From assembly GCA_007922195.1 (NCBI GenBank), contig ML681998.1:18162320-18226319 (forward strand): a stretch of 64,000 nucleotides of DNA, given 5' to 3'. Source of the DNA: Podocnemis expansa. Taxonomy: Eukaryota > Chordata > Testudines > Podocnemididae. A model generated the notes under the pieces. The model did not search any database. It saw only the letters and a program-made list of their open reading frames with translations, and had not been told where the DNA came from. The position numbers and the translations under genes are program-made. The first letter of the stretch is position 1; each line of letters starts with the position of its first letter. This document shows positions 32,950 through 44,109 of this stretch, in pieces.

Positions 32950-35900
32950 TCTTACAATGCTTTTAAAAACTACCAATTAATTAAGGGCCACAATGTCCCT
33001 GTGAGGCAGTTAAAGGATATGAGCTGCACTAGTTCGGTCTTCAGTAAAATACACAGCCATCTCTTGGGAAGAATGTGAAAGCTGTTTATGTGGCTAATTC
33101 TGAGATGTGCCGAGCCTCACATTGCCCTGGTCATAATAGCTCAGTAACAATGCACAACAATTTTAGTCCAAGAAGTGAAGCATCCAATTTAAATTGCAAG
33201 AAGGACTGAGATAGAGAAACTATAATTACCCGATCAGAGTTTGAGCAGGATAGCAAGATTAAACACCTCTTCTCTCACACAAAAAAGCTTTTCAGTGGCC
33301 ATGAACATTCGGGATCCCAGCTTTCCATATATTTTCACAGCTAAGGAAGAGCCCAGCTGCCCAAACTAGCTGGCACAAACCAGCATTTTTTTTTTTAATT
33401 TTTTTTTTTTTGCCATGTAGACATAATCTTAGAGCCTTAACTTGGAGAGTTAAAGGGTTCACAGCATTCAGTGGTATGGCTGAAAGCACTCTTCATCTCA
33501 TTTCCATTTAAAAGTGTGATTTAAACTTCTCCAATCAAGAATCCAGTAACCAAAACAAAACAAAACTTAGTGCATTCCTAGGTTTAAATGTCATGCATCT
33601 CCAAGTGGCTATTTCACTCCCATCTCAGTAAGGATATTTGCTAATGAATTGTTGTTTCTGTAACCCTGTCTGGGTGGTAAGAGTTTGCACATGCACGTAC
33701 AGCAGACCAGCTGAACTCATTACCGGAGCTGGAAAAAACAGCTATATTCACTGACCTCTGGCAAAAGTTAGATAAGGAGAAAAAGCAAATCTTGTCTGAC
33801 AACGTCTCTGCAAACTGACAGCAGCTGCCAGCATTATTAGGCCCACTCACATGATTTTAAATGCAGAAGAGAGCAGTGGGAGGGAAGTCGCCTTAACAAA
33901 GATTGCTTCCTCAAAGCAAAGTCTTATCAAAAGTTGAGGCTTTTCTGCAACTTCCTCCAGTAGCATGCTTGCAAGAGGTGCACATATAATTTGTGCAACC
34001 ACAGCAGCAGCAAGAGCAGCCCCTTTGGAAACAACTCAACTGACAGCTTCTCTTGTGAGTTGTAGAAGAGTCCTATGTTTTCATTTGCTATTTTCAGTCT
34101 CATGATACAGTATCCAGCCTGTTCCGTTGGGTTTTCCTCTGATATAGCAATGATCCGGACAAGACTCCTTGCCCCCTTTCAAGGTGTTTTTTAAAGAGTA
34201 CACTCTAAAGAGCATTTAGTGATGCTCTGGAGATGGAAGGTTTCTATTCATTCAAAGGACAGGCATTAATACAGTCAGTGAATCCTAGAACAACCTGGCT
34301 CAACCTCACCTGGCTCAATCCTAAATACTTCTGGAATTGGAGTACATCAGACTCCCTTCCCTTTCTCTCCCCAAGACCCTCAAAAGGTATTAATTAAAAA
34401 TAATATATTTTTTCCCCTAGATTTATCAACTGTGAATCAATACACAATACAGTTGTTACAGGTTAGTGAAGTTTGTGTTAAGAAGCTACAAAGTTTACAG
34501 AACTTGGGGAATTCACTAGAGGAATTCTAAGAGGAGGGGTACACGTACCTCATTATCAGTGCTTTTCCTGTTTAAAAAAAGAAAGCTGCTGGACTCTCCT
34601 TTCCCCTTCTGACCCCACACCTCCCCAGCAGAGCCAGCAAAAAAGGCTCTGGTACTTTGTACCACTGCGTACCATCACAAAACAAGCACTGCTACTTATT
34701 CACTTTTTCACTTTCATGTTACCTTGACACCATGGCTCAAAAGTTACGCAATGAAAAGAGTTGCCATATCCGACCACCTCAAAGTTTTTTGTAGTGCCCA
34801 TGACCATGATATCAAGGCTCCCAGTAGGAAATCCAAGCCTGCAAGCTTTTTTATGGGCTGCCTTTAGCTCCAGTTATTCTTCTATCACCTCTCTCCACTA
34901 ATAAGGTTACCTTTGTAATCAGCAACTTCTATTTGCCTGTTTGCATCATCTGTAAAGAACACTGGAGATCCTGCTTTCCAAACCACTTTTGGTCCTTGGA
35001 TGGTCTCCTCCTGTCTGTATGGACAGTTCCCAACATGAGGGCCCAGTCTTCACTGGACCTTTTGTCTCTTTTACAGTCATACCCAATAAATCATAATAAA
35101 TTTTAGTTTCGCTTTCCTGTGAATCAGAGAAGTTAATAAGAGGCAGGACAGATTTCAAGTTTTGAGCAGAGGTAGGGACTTGTAAATTAGACAAGTTGTT
35201 GCTTTCTATAAGGTTGGCTAAAGAATTAAGGTATCATGAACATTTTTTCTGGAGTTGATAGGCTGCAGTGAACGATTTATGCAGAGGTATTCTTTACCTT
35301 TTGGGATCGACAAGATACATTATGGGTTATACAGCATTATAATTAATCGGGTTACTCCTGGGATTATTTAAGGATATCATGACTGGGAGCTGTGCTTGTA
35401 AGCGGCATTTGGAAAGGCGAGCCCTCCACATCCTGTTTGCCAAGTTAGCTAATGCAGTAAGTTAGTTTCTTAATTCACTTTAATATCACCCTTCCTACAG
35501 CAGATGCCATTAAAAGAATTTCTTTTACTGTGATAATCACAATAAATCAGAATATCGTCCTATTCCTAGAAAATGTTCATATCACAGTGAATTATTTAAA
35601 CTGTAATCCAATAAGAGAGAAGTTTACTGAAGTGCAACCCCTTTAACTCCATTTATTGGGCAAACAGAGCCGTCAAAATCACAAGAGTCTTCCAACCTTC
35701 CCTTCTTTTCATATTTTCTGATGTTTAACTATAGACTAGTAACCCATGAAACAGAGGCTGTAACATCTCTACCTCCATTAAAAAGCAATTTAAAGTGAAG
35801 AATGCTTCTCTCAGAAATGTCCATATCTCCACGTGGATGTGCACAAGGACAGATCCAATGCTCATTTCACCAAACAAACTGGCTGATAAAGATGGCTTTA

Positions 35901-37045
35901 TCACCTTCTTCATAGTTTTTATTTTTGAATGCACTGTCTGTCTTCATCTACATGTTCCATGTTTAAAAAAAACCCTTCTACTGGTAATTTAAATAAATAA
36001 ATTAAAACCTAGAAACACAAAAATAACAACAGCAGGTGATAGCTAGGTTTGACCACAGCATGTTTCCAACTTAGAGACGCAATTTGACATCCTTTGCTTA
36101 AAAATGCTATTTAAAGACAGAGGTGTCAGTGTTACACCTTCAAAAATGAACACCAAACAGAGTTTTTAAAAAGAAGTACAAATGCTGAATAAGATACAAT
36201 AGGAGGAAAGCCCTTTTTATTTAAGTAAACAAAACATACCGTACTTTTTTATCTCTGCAAACAAAAGTGGTCTTTAAAGGGAATGATTTAGTAGCTAGTC
36301 TGCATTACAATAAAATCACATTTATACTCAGTGAAATACAACCCTAAACACATATCACTTATTTAACTGCCTGAGTCATTGCAGTCACCCTTGTTCAGAA
36401 TCAATGTGTATGCTGGAGATATTCTTTGTGACCCTGAGCCAGTTAAAGCTGAGTCAATTTTGTATGCTATTATCACATTCCAGAGGCATTGGGCTAATTT
36501 TGCTGAATCCAAAAAATGTGATCCAAATCCCTTACATGGTCTACCCCCTTTCAATTTTCAGAACAAGGTTTTATATATCTGGAAATAAATGGCAAACTAT
36601 CCTGGCTAAGCTAGACAGATGGCCATGTTGGCATTAGCATGGCTGAATAAACCAAAAAACATCCTTTCCCCCAATCTACAATGAATACTGCAGGCACACT
36701 GTTCAATATATTCTGTAAAATGCACACCATCTAATTAAGGACAGAAAAATGTAAAAGTAACTTCAACCTTCCAGACCCCAAGCAAGAATGAATTTCTGGT
36801 TTTGAAATGAAGGTTATTTAGCATTTGTCTATTCCAAGCACTACTGTCTTTACTGGTTCTATAGTAAATCAAGTCTTCTAAGGTCACCATCACCATACTA
36901 TCCTGAGCACTTCAAAATATTAATGAATTTAGCATTAGTACATGCATGAGGTAAAGAATGATTATTTTTCCCATTTTCACAGAGTATTGTTCCATGATAC
37001 TCATGCATGAATCTTATTGTACCTATTCCAGGCCTTGCAAGAATA
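32950..37045. other. unique AT-rich interval without recognised features
   Basis: This is the least repetitive stretch of the window. Open frames of 60-82 codons have no recognisable domain. T runs lie at 33386-33396 and 33399-33411. I saw no splice-flanked conserved exon, but non-coding conservation cannot be judged from one sequence. Confidence 0.4.
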
Positions 37046-37049
37046 GGTG

Positions 37050-38290
37050 CTAATTAAGTCTGTGGATGACACCTAGTTGTAAGGTATTGCTAATACAGAG
37101 AAAGATTGGGATACCTTATAGAAAGATCTGGATGAGCTTGTAAACTAGCGTATCCGAAATAGAATGAAATTTAAGAATGGGAAGTGCAAGGTCATGCATT
37201 TAGGGACAAATAAGAATTTTCCCTATAAGTTGGAGATGCATTGGTTGGAAGGGACTGAGGAGGAAAAGGATCTGAGAGTACTGGTTGATCACAGGATGAC
37301 TATGAGTCACCAGTGTGATGCAGTCATGGAAAAAGCTAATGCATTTCTAGGATGCATCAGAAGAGGCATCTCAAGTAGAGACAGGGAGGTGTTAGTGCCG
37401 CTATACAAGGCACTGGTGAGACCTCACCTGGAATATTGCATGCAGTTCTGGTCCCCCATGTTAAAAAGGATGAATTCAAATTGGAACACGTGCAGAGAAG
37501 GGCTGCAAGGATGGTCTGCAGAATAGAAAACTTGCTGTCTGAGAGGAGATTCAAGGAGCTTGGCTTGTTTAGCCTAACCAAAAGAAGGTTGAGGGGTGGT
37601 ATGATTGCTCTCTATAAATACATCAGAGGACTAAATGTCAGGGAAGCAGAGGAATTATCTGAGTACAGCACAGATGTGGACACAAAAAAAGATGGATATA
37701 AAATGTACTTCAGGAAATTTAGGCTTGAAATTAGATGGAGGTTTCTAATCATCAAAGGAGTAGAATTCTGGAGTAGCCTTTCAAGGGGAACTGTGGGGGC
37801 AAAATACATAACTGCCTTCAAAACTGAGCTTGATAAGTTTATGGAGGAGATAGTATGATGGGATGGCCTACTTTGGAAACTGACTGATCTTTGATCTTTG
37901 ATTACTGGTGGTGGGTATGCAAGTAACCTAAGAAGGGAGGTCAGATGGGGTGGGTTATTACAGAGAATTCTTTCTTGGGTGACTGACTGTTGAGACTTGC
38001 CCACATGCTCAGGGTTTAACTGATTGTCATATTCAGGGTCAGGAAGGAATATTCCCCCAGGGCTGATTGGCTAGGTCTCTGAGGGTTGTTTTGCTTTTCT
38101 CTGTAACATGGGGTATGACTCACCTGCAGGTGAATTCTCTGTATCTTAAAGTCCTTAAATCATGATTTGAGGAGGTAAATAACTCAGTCATAGGTTAGAG
38201 GCTTATTGCTGGAATGGGTAGTGAGGTTTTGAGGCCTGCATTGTGCAGGTCAGACTAGATGATCATACTGGTCTCTTCTGACCTTAGAGT
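37050..38290 (+). pseudogene. CR1/L3-like LINE, 5' truncated
   Basis: This is the 3' third of ORF2 plus a 3' UTR. One frame (37164-37526) reads 'MKFKNGKCKVMHLGTNKNF' and '[15 protein letters not shown]'. The next frame (37436-37858) continues with 'HVQRRAARMVC', 'ERRFKELGLFSLTKRRLRGG' and 'FKTELDKFMEEIV'. The frames overlap, so a single frameshift lies near 37440-37490. The UTR ends in 'agactagatgatcatactgg' and 'gaccttagagtctatg', the CR1/L3-type tail. The upstream RT active-site region is absent except for a broken remnant at 37058. It is directly followed by the MITE at 38294. Confidence 0.85.
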
Positions 38291-38293
38291 CTA

Positions 38294-38986
38294 TGGACAC
38301 ATCTACATTGCCCAGCATTTTTGAAAAAACTTTTTTCAGGATAAGCATTTCAAAATAATTATCTTGAGAAAACTTTTTTTTCAAAAATGCTATTTCAGGA
38401 CAACAGTCCATTGTCCCAAAATACCATGGCTTTTCTTTTATTTAGAAAAATAAAGTCTGCACCGGACTTTCTTTTTCAAAAGAAAGCAAGGCAATGGAAG
38501 AGAGAGGGAGAACAAGACTTCCGCTTCCCACGATGGCTTTTTTTTGAAAAAGCTAGCTCAAAAAAGACTTTTTATTTAAAAAATCTGGCGGGTTTAGCTT
38601 TTTCGAAAAAGCACTCCAGTATCTCAAAATACTGGAGCACTTTTTTGAGATCATTAAACTGGTTTAATATTGAAAAAAGCTTTTTTCGAGCTCACTTTTT
38701 CAAAAAAAAGCCATCACAGGACACGGAAAAGCCTTTTTTTTTTTTTTTTTTTTTAAATAGCCTCCCATCTCATCCATTGACTTGATTTTTTTGAAAAAGA
38801 AAGTCTGATGTAGACTTTCCTTTTCGGGGAAAAAAAAAGCTGTGGTATTTCAGGACAACAAGCCGTCCCCAGACTGTTGTCCCGAAATGGCATTTTTTTG
38901 AACAAAAGCTTTTTTGAGATAATTATTTTGAAATACTTAGCCTGAAAAAAGCTTTTTTGAAAATTTTGAGTAATGTAGACATAGCT
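38294..38986. mobile_element. palindrome-rich MITE (AAAAAAGCTTTTTT type)
   Basis: The ends 'ggacacatctacattgcc' and 'gtaatgtagacatagctgat' are inverted; the right end matches the GGCTATGTCTACA word of the MITEs at 7.3 and 18.6 kb. The interior repeats 'gaaaaaagctttttt' palindromes and decayed forms. A T run of about 21 lies at 38734-38754. The flanks share 'gagtcta', which could be a duplication or part of the tandem tail repeat of the CR1 copy in which it sits. The frame of 132 codons inside is a composition artefact. Confidence 0.7.
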
Positions 38987-38989
38987 GAT

Positions 38990-40005
38990 GAGTCTAATAT
39001 TATAGGAGAAGGAATTACAGGAGGAAGGAATGGGAGATGAAGTGCCAGAAAGGTCATGTGACTTTTACTAGTACCATATAAATTGCTGCCTGGACAGGCA
39101 GAGGTTGGGGCAGAGAGGGAAGAGACCTTCAGGGAGCAGGAAGCATGGGGAAGTTCTCCAACTTCATGATTCTGGAGCTTGACTATGGCACTCTGGGGAC
39201 AACTCCTCAGAAGCTCTTAGGTGGTTTTCTGATGGAGCCTGTAAGGTGCTCAGTGGACAAGGCCTGAGAAGGGTGGAGGAGGAGTCAGGTGGCAGAGGAA
39301 GTGGCCCAGAGAACAGCAAAGAAGAGTAGGTTAAGCAAAAGGGACACATCACATCAGCACTTTAAGGTTTTTAGCTTGCAGTTGAGGGAAGAACCATGCT
39401 CCTCTACAAAACAGCTATGCTAGCACAAGGGTGCAGTGACACACCCCGGGTGGGAAGGGCAAAAGTAAGAGAGCCCAGAAAGGGTGTAGATATACTACTT
39501 GAGGTTTGGTACTTTGTTTTATTAATCTCCCAAAGAGGTGGTCTTAAAGTGAGGACTGGTTGGAGGTTTCATTGCTTAAACTCTGAATTGCCATCCACAA
39601 AGAGAAGATGGTGACCCACCAGCTGAAAGAGATGGGGAAGCTGAAGTACAGTTGTGCACCTTGATGGAAGGTGCAGCAACTCCATGACACACAATTTACA
39701 GTTGGGGAACCGAAGGAGCAAGAGATTAATTGACCAGTGCCCAAAGTCATACATGAAATCTACAGATGAATCAGGAAAAGAACTCAAATCTTGAGTCTTT
39801 GTCATCCTTCCTCATATTCACATGGTTTCCAAAAAGATTTTGCAAAGAATAGAAAAATATATCCCACAGGCCAAATCCTGAGCCCTTTCCTCATATTTGT
39901 GGAGGATGTTAGTTGTAGAGTTGCCACTGTTATTTCACTGGCATGGGGAACAAGACTTGAGAGGGCAGCACAGACTGCCTCCAAACATTTATACAAAACC
40001 ATCAC
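38990..40005. other. non-coding interval
   Basis: No domain-bearing frame or repeat terminus was recognised. Confidence 0.35.
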
Positions 40006-40432
40006 TGGCTGTGTTCACACACAGGGGGTTATTTAGATACAGTTGTTCCAAAACAACTTGTATCGAAATAACGCCTTATTTCGAAGCGACTTATTTCGAA
40101 TTAGCAAAAAAGTCACTTTGAAATAAGGAGAAAAGCCGGAATCGAAATAGCAATTCCAGACAACAGTTATTTCGAAACAACTCATCGTCGTTTTGAAACA
40201 ACATGTTCAGACGACGGCTGTTTCGAAACAAGTCGTTTCAAAACCACCGTTGTTTCGAAACAACACGTTTGCACAGCGTTGTTTCGAAACAACTGTTGCG
40301 AAACAATGTTGTTTTGCCCACAGACTAGATTTAACTTGTTTCGAAACAACTGTGTGTCGTGTGAACAGCTGAAACCTGATTTTGCAACAACCTCCGTTGT
40401 TTCGGAATAAGGAGGCTGTGTGAACACAGCCA
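40006..40432. mobile_element. TTCGAA-rich MITE, third type
   Basis: The termini 'tggctgtgttcacacacagg' and 'ctgtgtgaacacagcca' are inverted repeats, with 15 outer bases matching exactly. The body contains seven exact TTCGAA sites, most within 'gtttcgaaac', plus near-matches. That is far above what a CpG-depleted vertebrate genome would give by chance. Target duplication was not resolved. Frames of 114-115 codons on the minus strand are repeats of the same word and not genes. Confidence 0.75.
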
Positions 40433-40439
40433 CCAAGTA

Positions 40440-42250
40440 TAGTGGGCTCCTGAGATATGAAAAAATTAAATATAATGAATGGGACAGAGAAGGCAAATCG
40501 AGTGCTCTCCCATAATATATGAACAATAAAATAGTCAGTTAAACTGAAAGGCACATTTCAAACTGATAAAAAGAAACATATATTTTTTAAAACATAACTT
40601 TTAACCTGTGGAATCCACTTTCACAAAATATCACTCAGTCCAAGAATTCAGTAGAGCTCAAAGGACCGGGCATTTATAAATAAATATGAATACTCTCATT
40701 ATCCATTAGATTGGATTTAAACAAATATAGACTATAAGCCCTTATACTTCTGGGCCTAAGCCAACTTCCTACAGTTACGGATACATTTCATTTATGAGCA
40801 AGCAGGTTATTCTATAATTAGCCCTTACTAGGACACTTGGGCCTTTCGGAAACATCTGGAAATTGTCACTATTGAGGACACTCAGGATCCTGGACTAGAT
40901 TGATCACTGCTCTGAAGCTTTATGGCAACTCCTGTGTTCCGAAAAGTGTACATATATATTATATGGATTACAGCTCATTGGATAAGCAGTGGAAAAAGAG
41001 TTCCTTGCACTTGAATTTAGAATCTTTTGTATTTGTGGGTTGGAGTTGCCGCCTTATTGTTATTTTAATGGAAAGGTTCTGCTCTTAATTTCCCTAGAGG
41101 TTTTGAACAGTAGTATGATATAATATGCCATCTGTTTACTGGAATAGGAACCAAATGTAAATATAGAAAGCTCCAATAAACAATACTTTAAATTTAGAAT
41201 TTCACAGAAAGAATCCAAGACCAAAAAGAGTTTACAAAGTTCTTTTAAAGAGGACTGATGGGCCAAATTCACTGCACTATAACTCTGTTTAAGTCACTAA
41301 AGTTACATCTGGGATGAATCTCATCCAAGGACTTTAAACAAGGGTGTGGGAAGAGGGAGAACAAAAATCTACTTTTGCATCTGGGTTTATGTTTTTAGTA
41401 TTCTGCTAGGGCAACACAGCCACCTGAACATAAATGAACTGCTGTAGAAGAGTCTTGCACTGTTTGAATTCTTGTCATGCCCTTTGCCCTGTTGTGTTTG
41501 GGATGTTTGAGTGACTGTGACTATAATGGGATACAAATGTCAGTGAAAGCTTCTGGATAAGACTTTCATTACAGCTGTTTTCCTATCAGCTACTGCCTGA
41601 ACTCAGAGGGAAAAGGAGGGGTGGGGGTCTCTTAGGGCTAGTCTACATAGGGAAACTGTCCAACAGAGTTACGTACCAATATAATTATTCTGTTATAGCC
41701 ACATGGTGTAAGTACCCCCACTAAATACACTTATTCTGGCATAAACATGCTTTTTCATAGTTTGTTTATGTGGCTTTGAAAAATAGGATAAATAAAATTA
41801 GAAAAGGCACTCTTCTTCTGGAATAAGAGTGTCCATAGGGTATATATATATTGGTAGAGTTCTAGAAGTACAGTTGGAAAGGTTTAGTCAGACCAGTACA
41901 TTTTTACATGTTGACAAGCCTTGTCTCCTTTTGTTCTGCCCATACATGGAGATTAATGGGAGCTCAGTAAGCATATCAAGAGGAGGAGGAGTTTAGGTCA
42001 GGGTACATTTTGCCACTGTTTTCACAGTGTATAGTGATTTTTATACTCAGAGCCAAATTCCTTTTTTACCTATCTGTTCCTAGCCAGAGGTTAGGACCTT
42101 TGCTTTTGAATGAGCACTTCCCCATAGCTATTTAGCCTTGTTGTCACCTTCAGAATGAATTACTGCAGTAACCTCTAAGACCACTCATGAAAACCTCAGC
42201 TGGCATAGGATGAGGATGCCTGCTTGCCTTGTGATTCATTTATGTTCATC
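40440..42250. other. non-coding interval
   Basis: No gene is supported. About 41637-41760 begins 'agggctagtctacatag' and may be a decayed MITE related to the GTCTACA family. Confidence 0.35.
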
Positions 42251-42252
42251 AA

Positions 42253-42381
42253 TGTCATATATTCTGAAAGAACTAAACTCGAACTTATTTGTTCAAATTA
42301 ACAAAGTGGACTAATTCAACTTATCGTTAAGTTGAATTAGTCCACTTTGTTAATTAATTGATTTATTCAGAGTATATGACA
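42253..42381. repeat. long perfect hairpin, fold-back element
   Basis: The inner arms 42297-42323 and 42328-42354 are exact reverse complements over 27 bp, with only TCGT between them. The outer arms 'tgtcatatattctgaa' (42253-42268) and 'ttcagagtatatgaca' (42366-42381) match at 15 of 16 bases. Transcribed from either strand it would fold into a long stem. It may be a tiny MITE. No duplication was identified. Confidence 0.9.
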
Positions 42382-42591
42382 CTAAGTTTGACACTAAGTC
42401 CCAGAGACTGCAATAGCTTCCAGTTTGTTGCCCAATGAAATTCAAGGCACTGTTTTTGAGTTTCTTTACCTAGGATGCCAAGCACTTGTTTTGTTCCCTT
42501 TGCCTGGGATGCCAAGCTGACACACCTCTGAGATGTGTATTGGTGGGTGGAGGGCCCACAACTTCTCTGGAATCCAGTCGCTCCATGATAA

Positions 42592-42680
42592 ATTCCAAAG
42601 AGGTAGCCGTGTTAACCTTGTTCAACAAAACAAACAAGAAGTCCTGTGGCACTTAATTTGTTAATCTTTAAGTGCCACAT
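42592..42680. repeat. fold-back repeat, copy 4
   Basis: The left arm 'gaggtagccgtgttaacctt' to 'gtcctgtggcac' and the right arm 'ttaatctttaagtgccacat' belong to the same family as the copies at 7105 and 31799. The centre is deleted. Confidence 0.65.
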
Positions 42681-42689
42681 CTTTCCTTG

Positions 42690-43205
42690 ATGCATCAGAA
42701 CCCAAGTTTGTTCATTTACAGGTCATCCCCTATGCCATGTAAGTGTTACTTTTATTTATGACTGGACAAACTGTCTAAGTTTTCACTTAAAATAAAATTC
42801 TAGACGGTGCAGAGCTTGATGGCAATTGCCAGGGAAATGTTCTTACTAGCCTTGGGCAAGCGCATTTTTCAAGTCCTGTGTTTACCTATAAATGTTTAGG
42901 TCCTGCAAAATGTAGATGGTAAATCTTCAATTTGGGGATGTTTCTTCAGTTAAATCTGCACAGCACCTACCATGATGAGGTCCTTATCTTGACAGAGGTC
43001 CTTTGGCGCTGCTGCAACATTAATGTAACATAACAGGTCAGCCACTCCATCATGTCCTGCTACAATATGTGCTTGTCTACACAAACACTTCCACTACTGT
43101 TTCAAAGCAAGGTAGATCTAACAGCATTAGGGAATTTTCAGAGCGCAAAAGCAGGATTCACACAGTTACCATGTAGCAAGGTAGTACCATGTAAATTCAA
43201 GCTTG
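42690..43205. other. non-coding interval
   Basis: At about 43070, 'gcttgtctacacaaacac' resembles a MITE terminus. A possible matching end, 'gtagtgtagaacaggcctaa', lies near 44090. If real, the CR1 tail and hAT element between them are nested in this MITE. Confidence 0.3.
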
Positions 43206-43209
43206 CCAT

Positions 43210-43332
43210 GACCTAGTAACTGTTCATAGATTCCAAGGCGAGAAGGGTCTACTATGGTCATCTAGTCTGACCTTCTGCGTGACAGAAATCATAGAACCCC
43301 CAACATGATTCCTCCAGTATGTTTTCTAGACT
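43210..43332 (-). repeat. CR1-type LINE 3' tail fragment
   Basis: The words 'catagattccaaggcgagaa', 'ggtcatctagtctgacctt' and 'atcatagaaccccc' are the antisense CR1 3' end. The copy stops abruptly at the start of the next hAT element. Confidence 0.75.
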
Positions 43333-43805
43333 GGAGGTGTAAAAGGTGCAGCCTTCAGGTCATTTGCTGCTCACGGTCTGCTGCTCCATCCCACACTTGG
43401 GGAGCAGACCCAGGCAGCCCTGGGGCCAGCCAAAAACAACACACTCTTTCTCCACCCCTGGCTGGCTAGTCAGTGTGGTCCCACAAGGTACCCTCAGGGT
43501 GAGTAGGGTGGCCCAGTGTGAATCTGGGGGGAGCAGGGGGGAGCAGAGCAGGTAGGGAGGCCTTGGGAGTCAGAGTGGAACATGGGGGTCTTGGAGGACT
43601 GGGGGTGAATAAAGCGGCCCGGGGGATGTTGGGGGAGTCATCAAGAGTAGAGCAGGAGATGGCGGGGTTGGGGGCTAAAGTGGGAGGTGGAGGGCTTGGG
43701 GACAAGAGTGGCAGGTGGGCATCTTGAAAGAGCAGGGGTAAGTGGCCCACCAGACTAAGTTGCTGACAAAAATGGCCCCAAAGCTAAATGATTTTGACAC
43801 CCCTG
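43333..43805. mobile_element. GC-rich non-autonomous hAT element
   Basis: The left end 'ggaggtgtaaaaggtgcagc' and the right end 'gattttgacacccctg' are inverted and of the hAT 'caggggtgtcaaaa' type. The flanking octamers tctagact (43325-43332) and tctagata (43806-43813) agree at 6 of 8 positions. The body has G-rich repeats such as 'ggggagcaggggggagcag'. The small Gly- and Pro-rich frames are not genes. Confidence 0.7.
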
Positions 43806-43813
43806 TCTAGATA

Positions 43814-44109
43814 AACAAGCAAATTGAATAAAAAGTAGTCAGTGGCGTAGTAAGGAAGAATGGCTTCCCTCTGAACACGAGTGACAGACCACTACTCTTT
43901 CCCTGGTGGGTGGAGCCAAATCCACCCCACCTAATCACTGGAAAGCCTAAGGCAGGAGAGGAAGCATAAAACAACTCATGTCCACCAACATGTTCATCAA
44001 AAATAACAAGTGTCCTGTGGCACCTTAAAAACTAAGATGGATGAACAACTAGGTAGACATATGAGCTGCCTTACACTGAATTAACTTTGTAGTGTAGAAC
44101 AGGCCTAAG
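43814..44109. other. non-coding, with fold-back trace
   Basis: About 44005-44035 ('gtcctgtggcaccttaaa') is a scrap of the fold-back repeat family. Confidence 0.4.

Noticed and set aside
38387..38785. 132-codon Phe/Lys-rich frame
   Set aside because: It is produced by the repeated A/T palindrome of the MITE.
42253..42381. The perfect hairpin as a microRNA gene
   Set aside because: A fully matched stem with a 4-base loop is unlike typical precursors, and outer inverted arms point to a fold-back element; no expression evidence is available.
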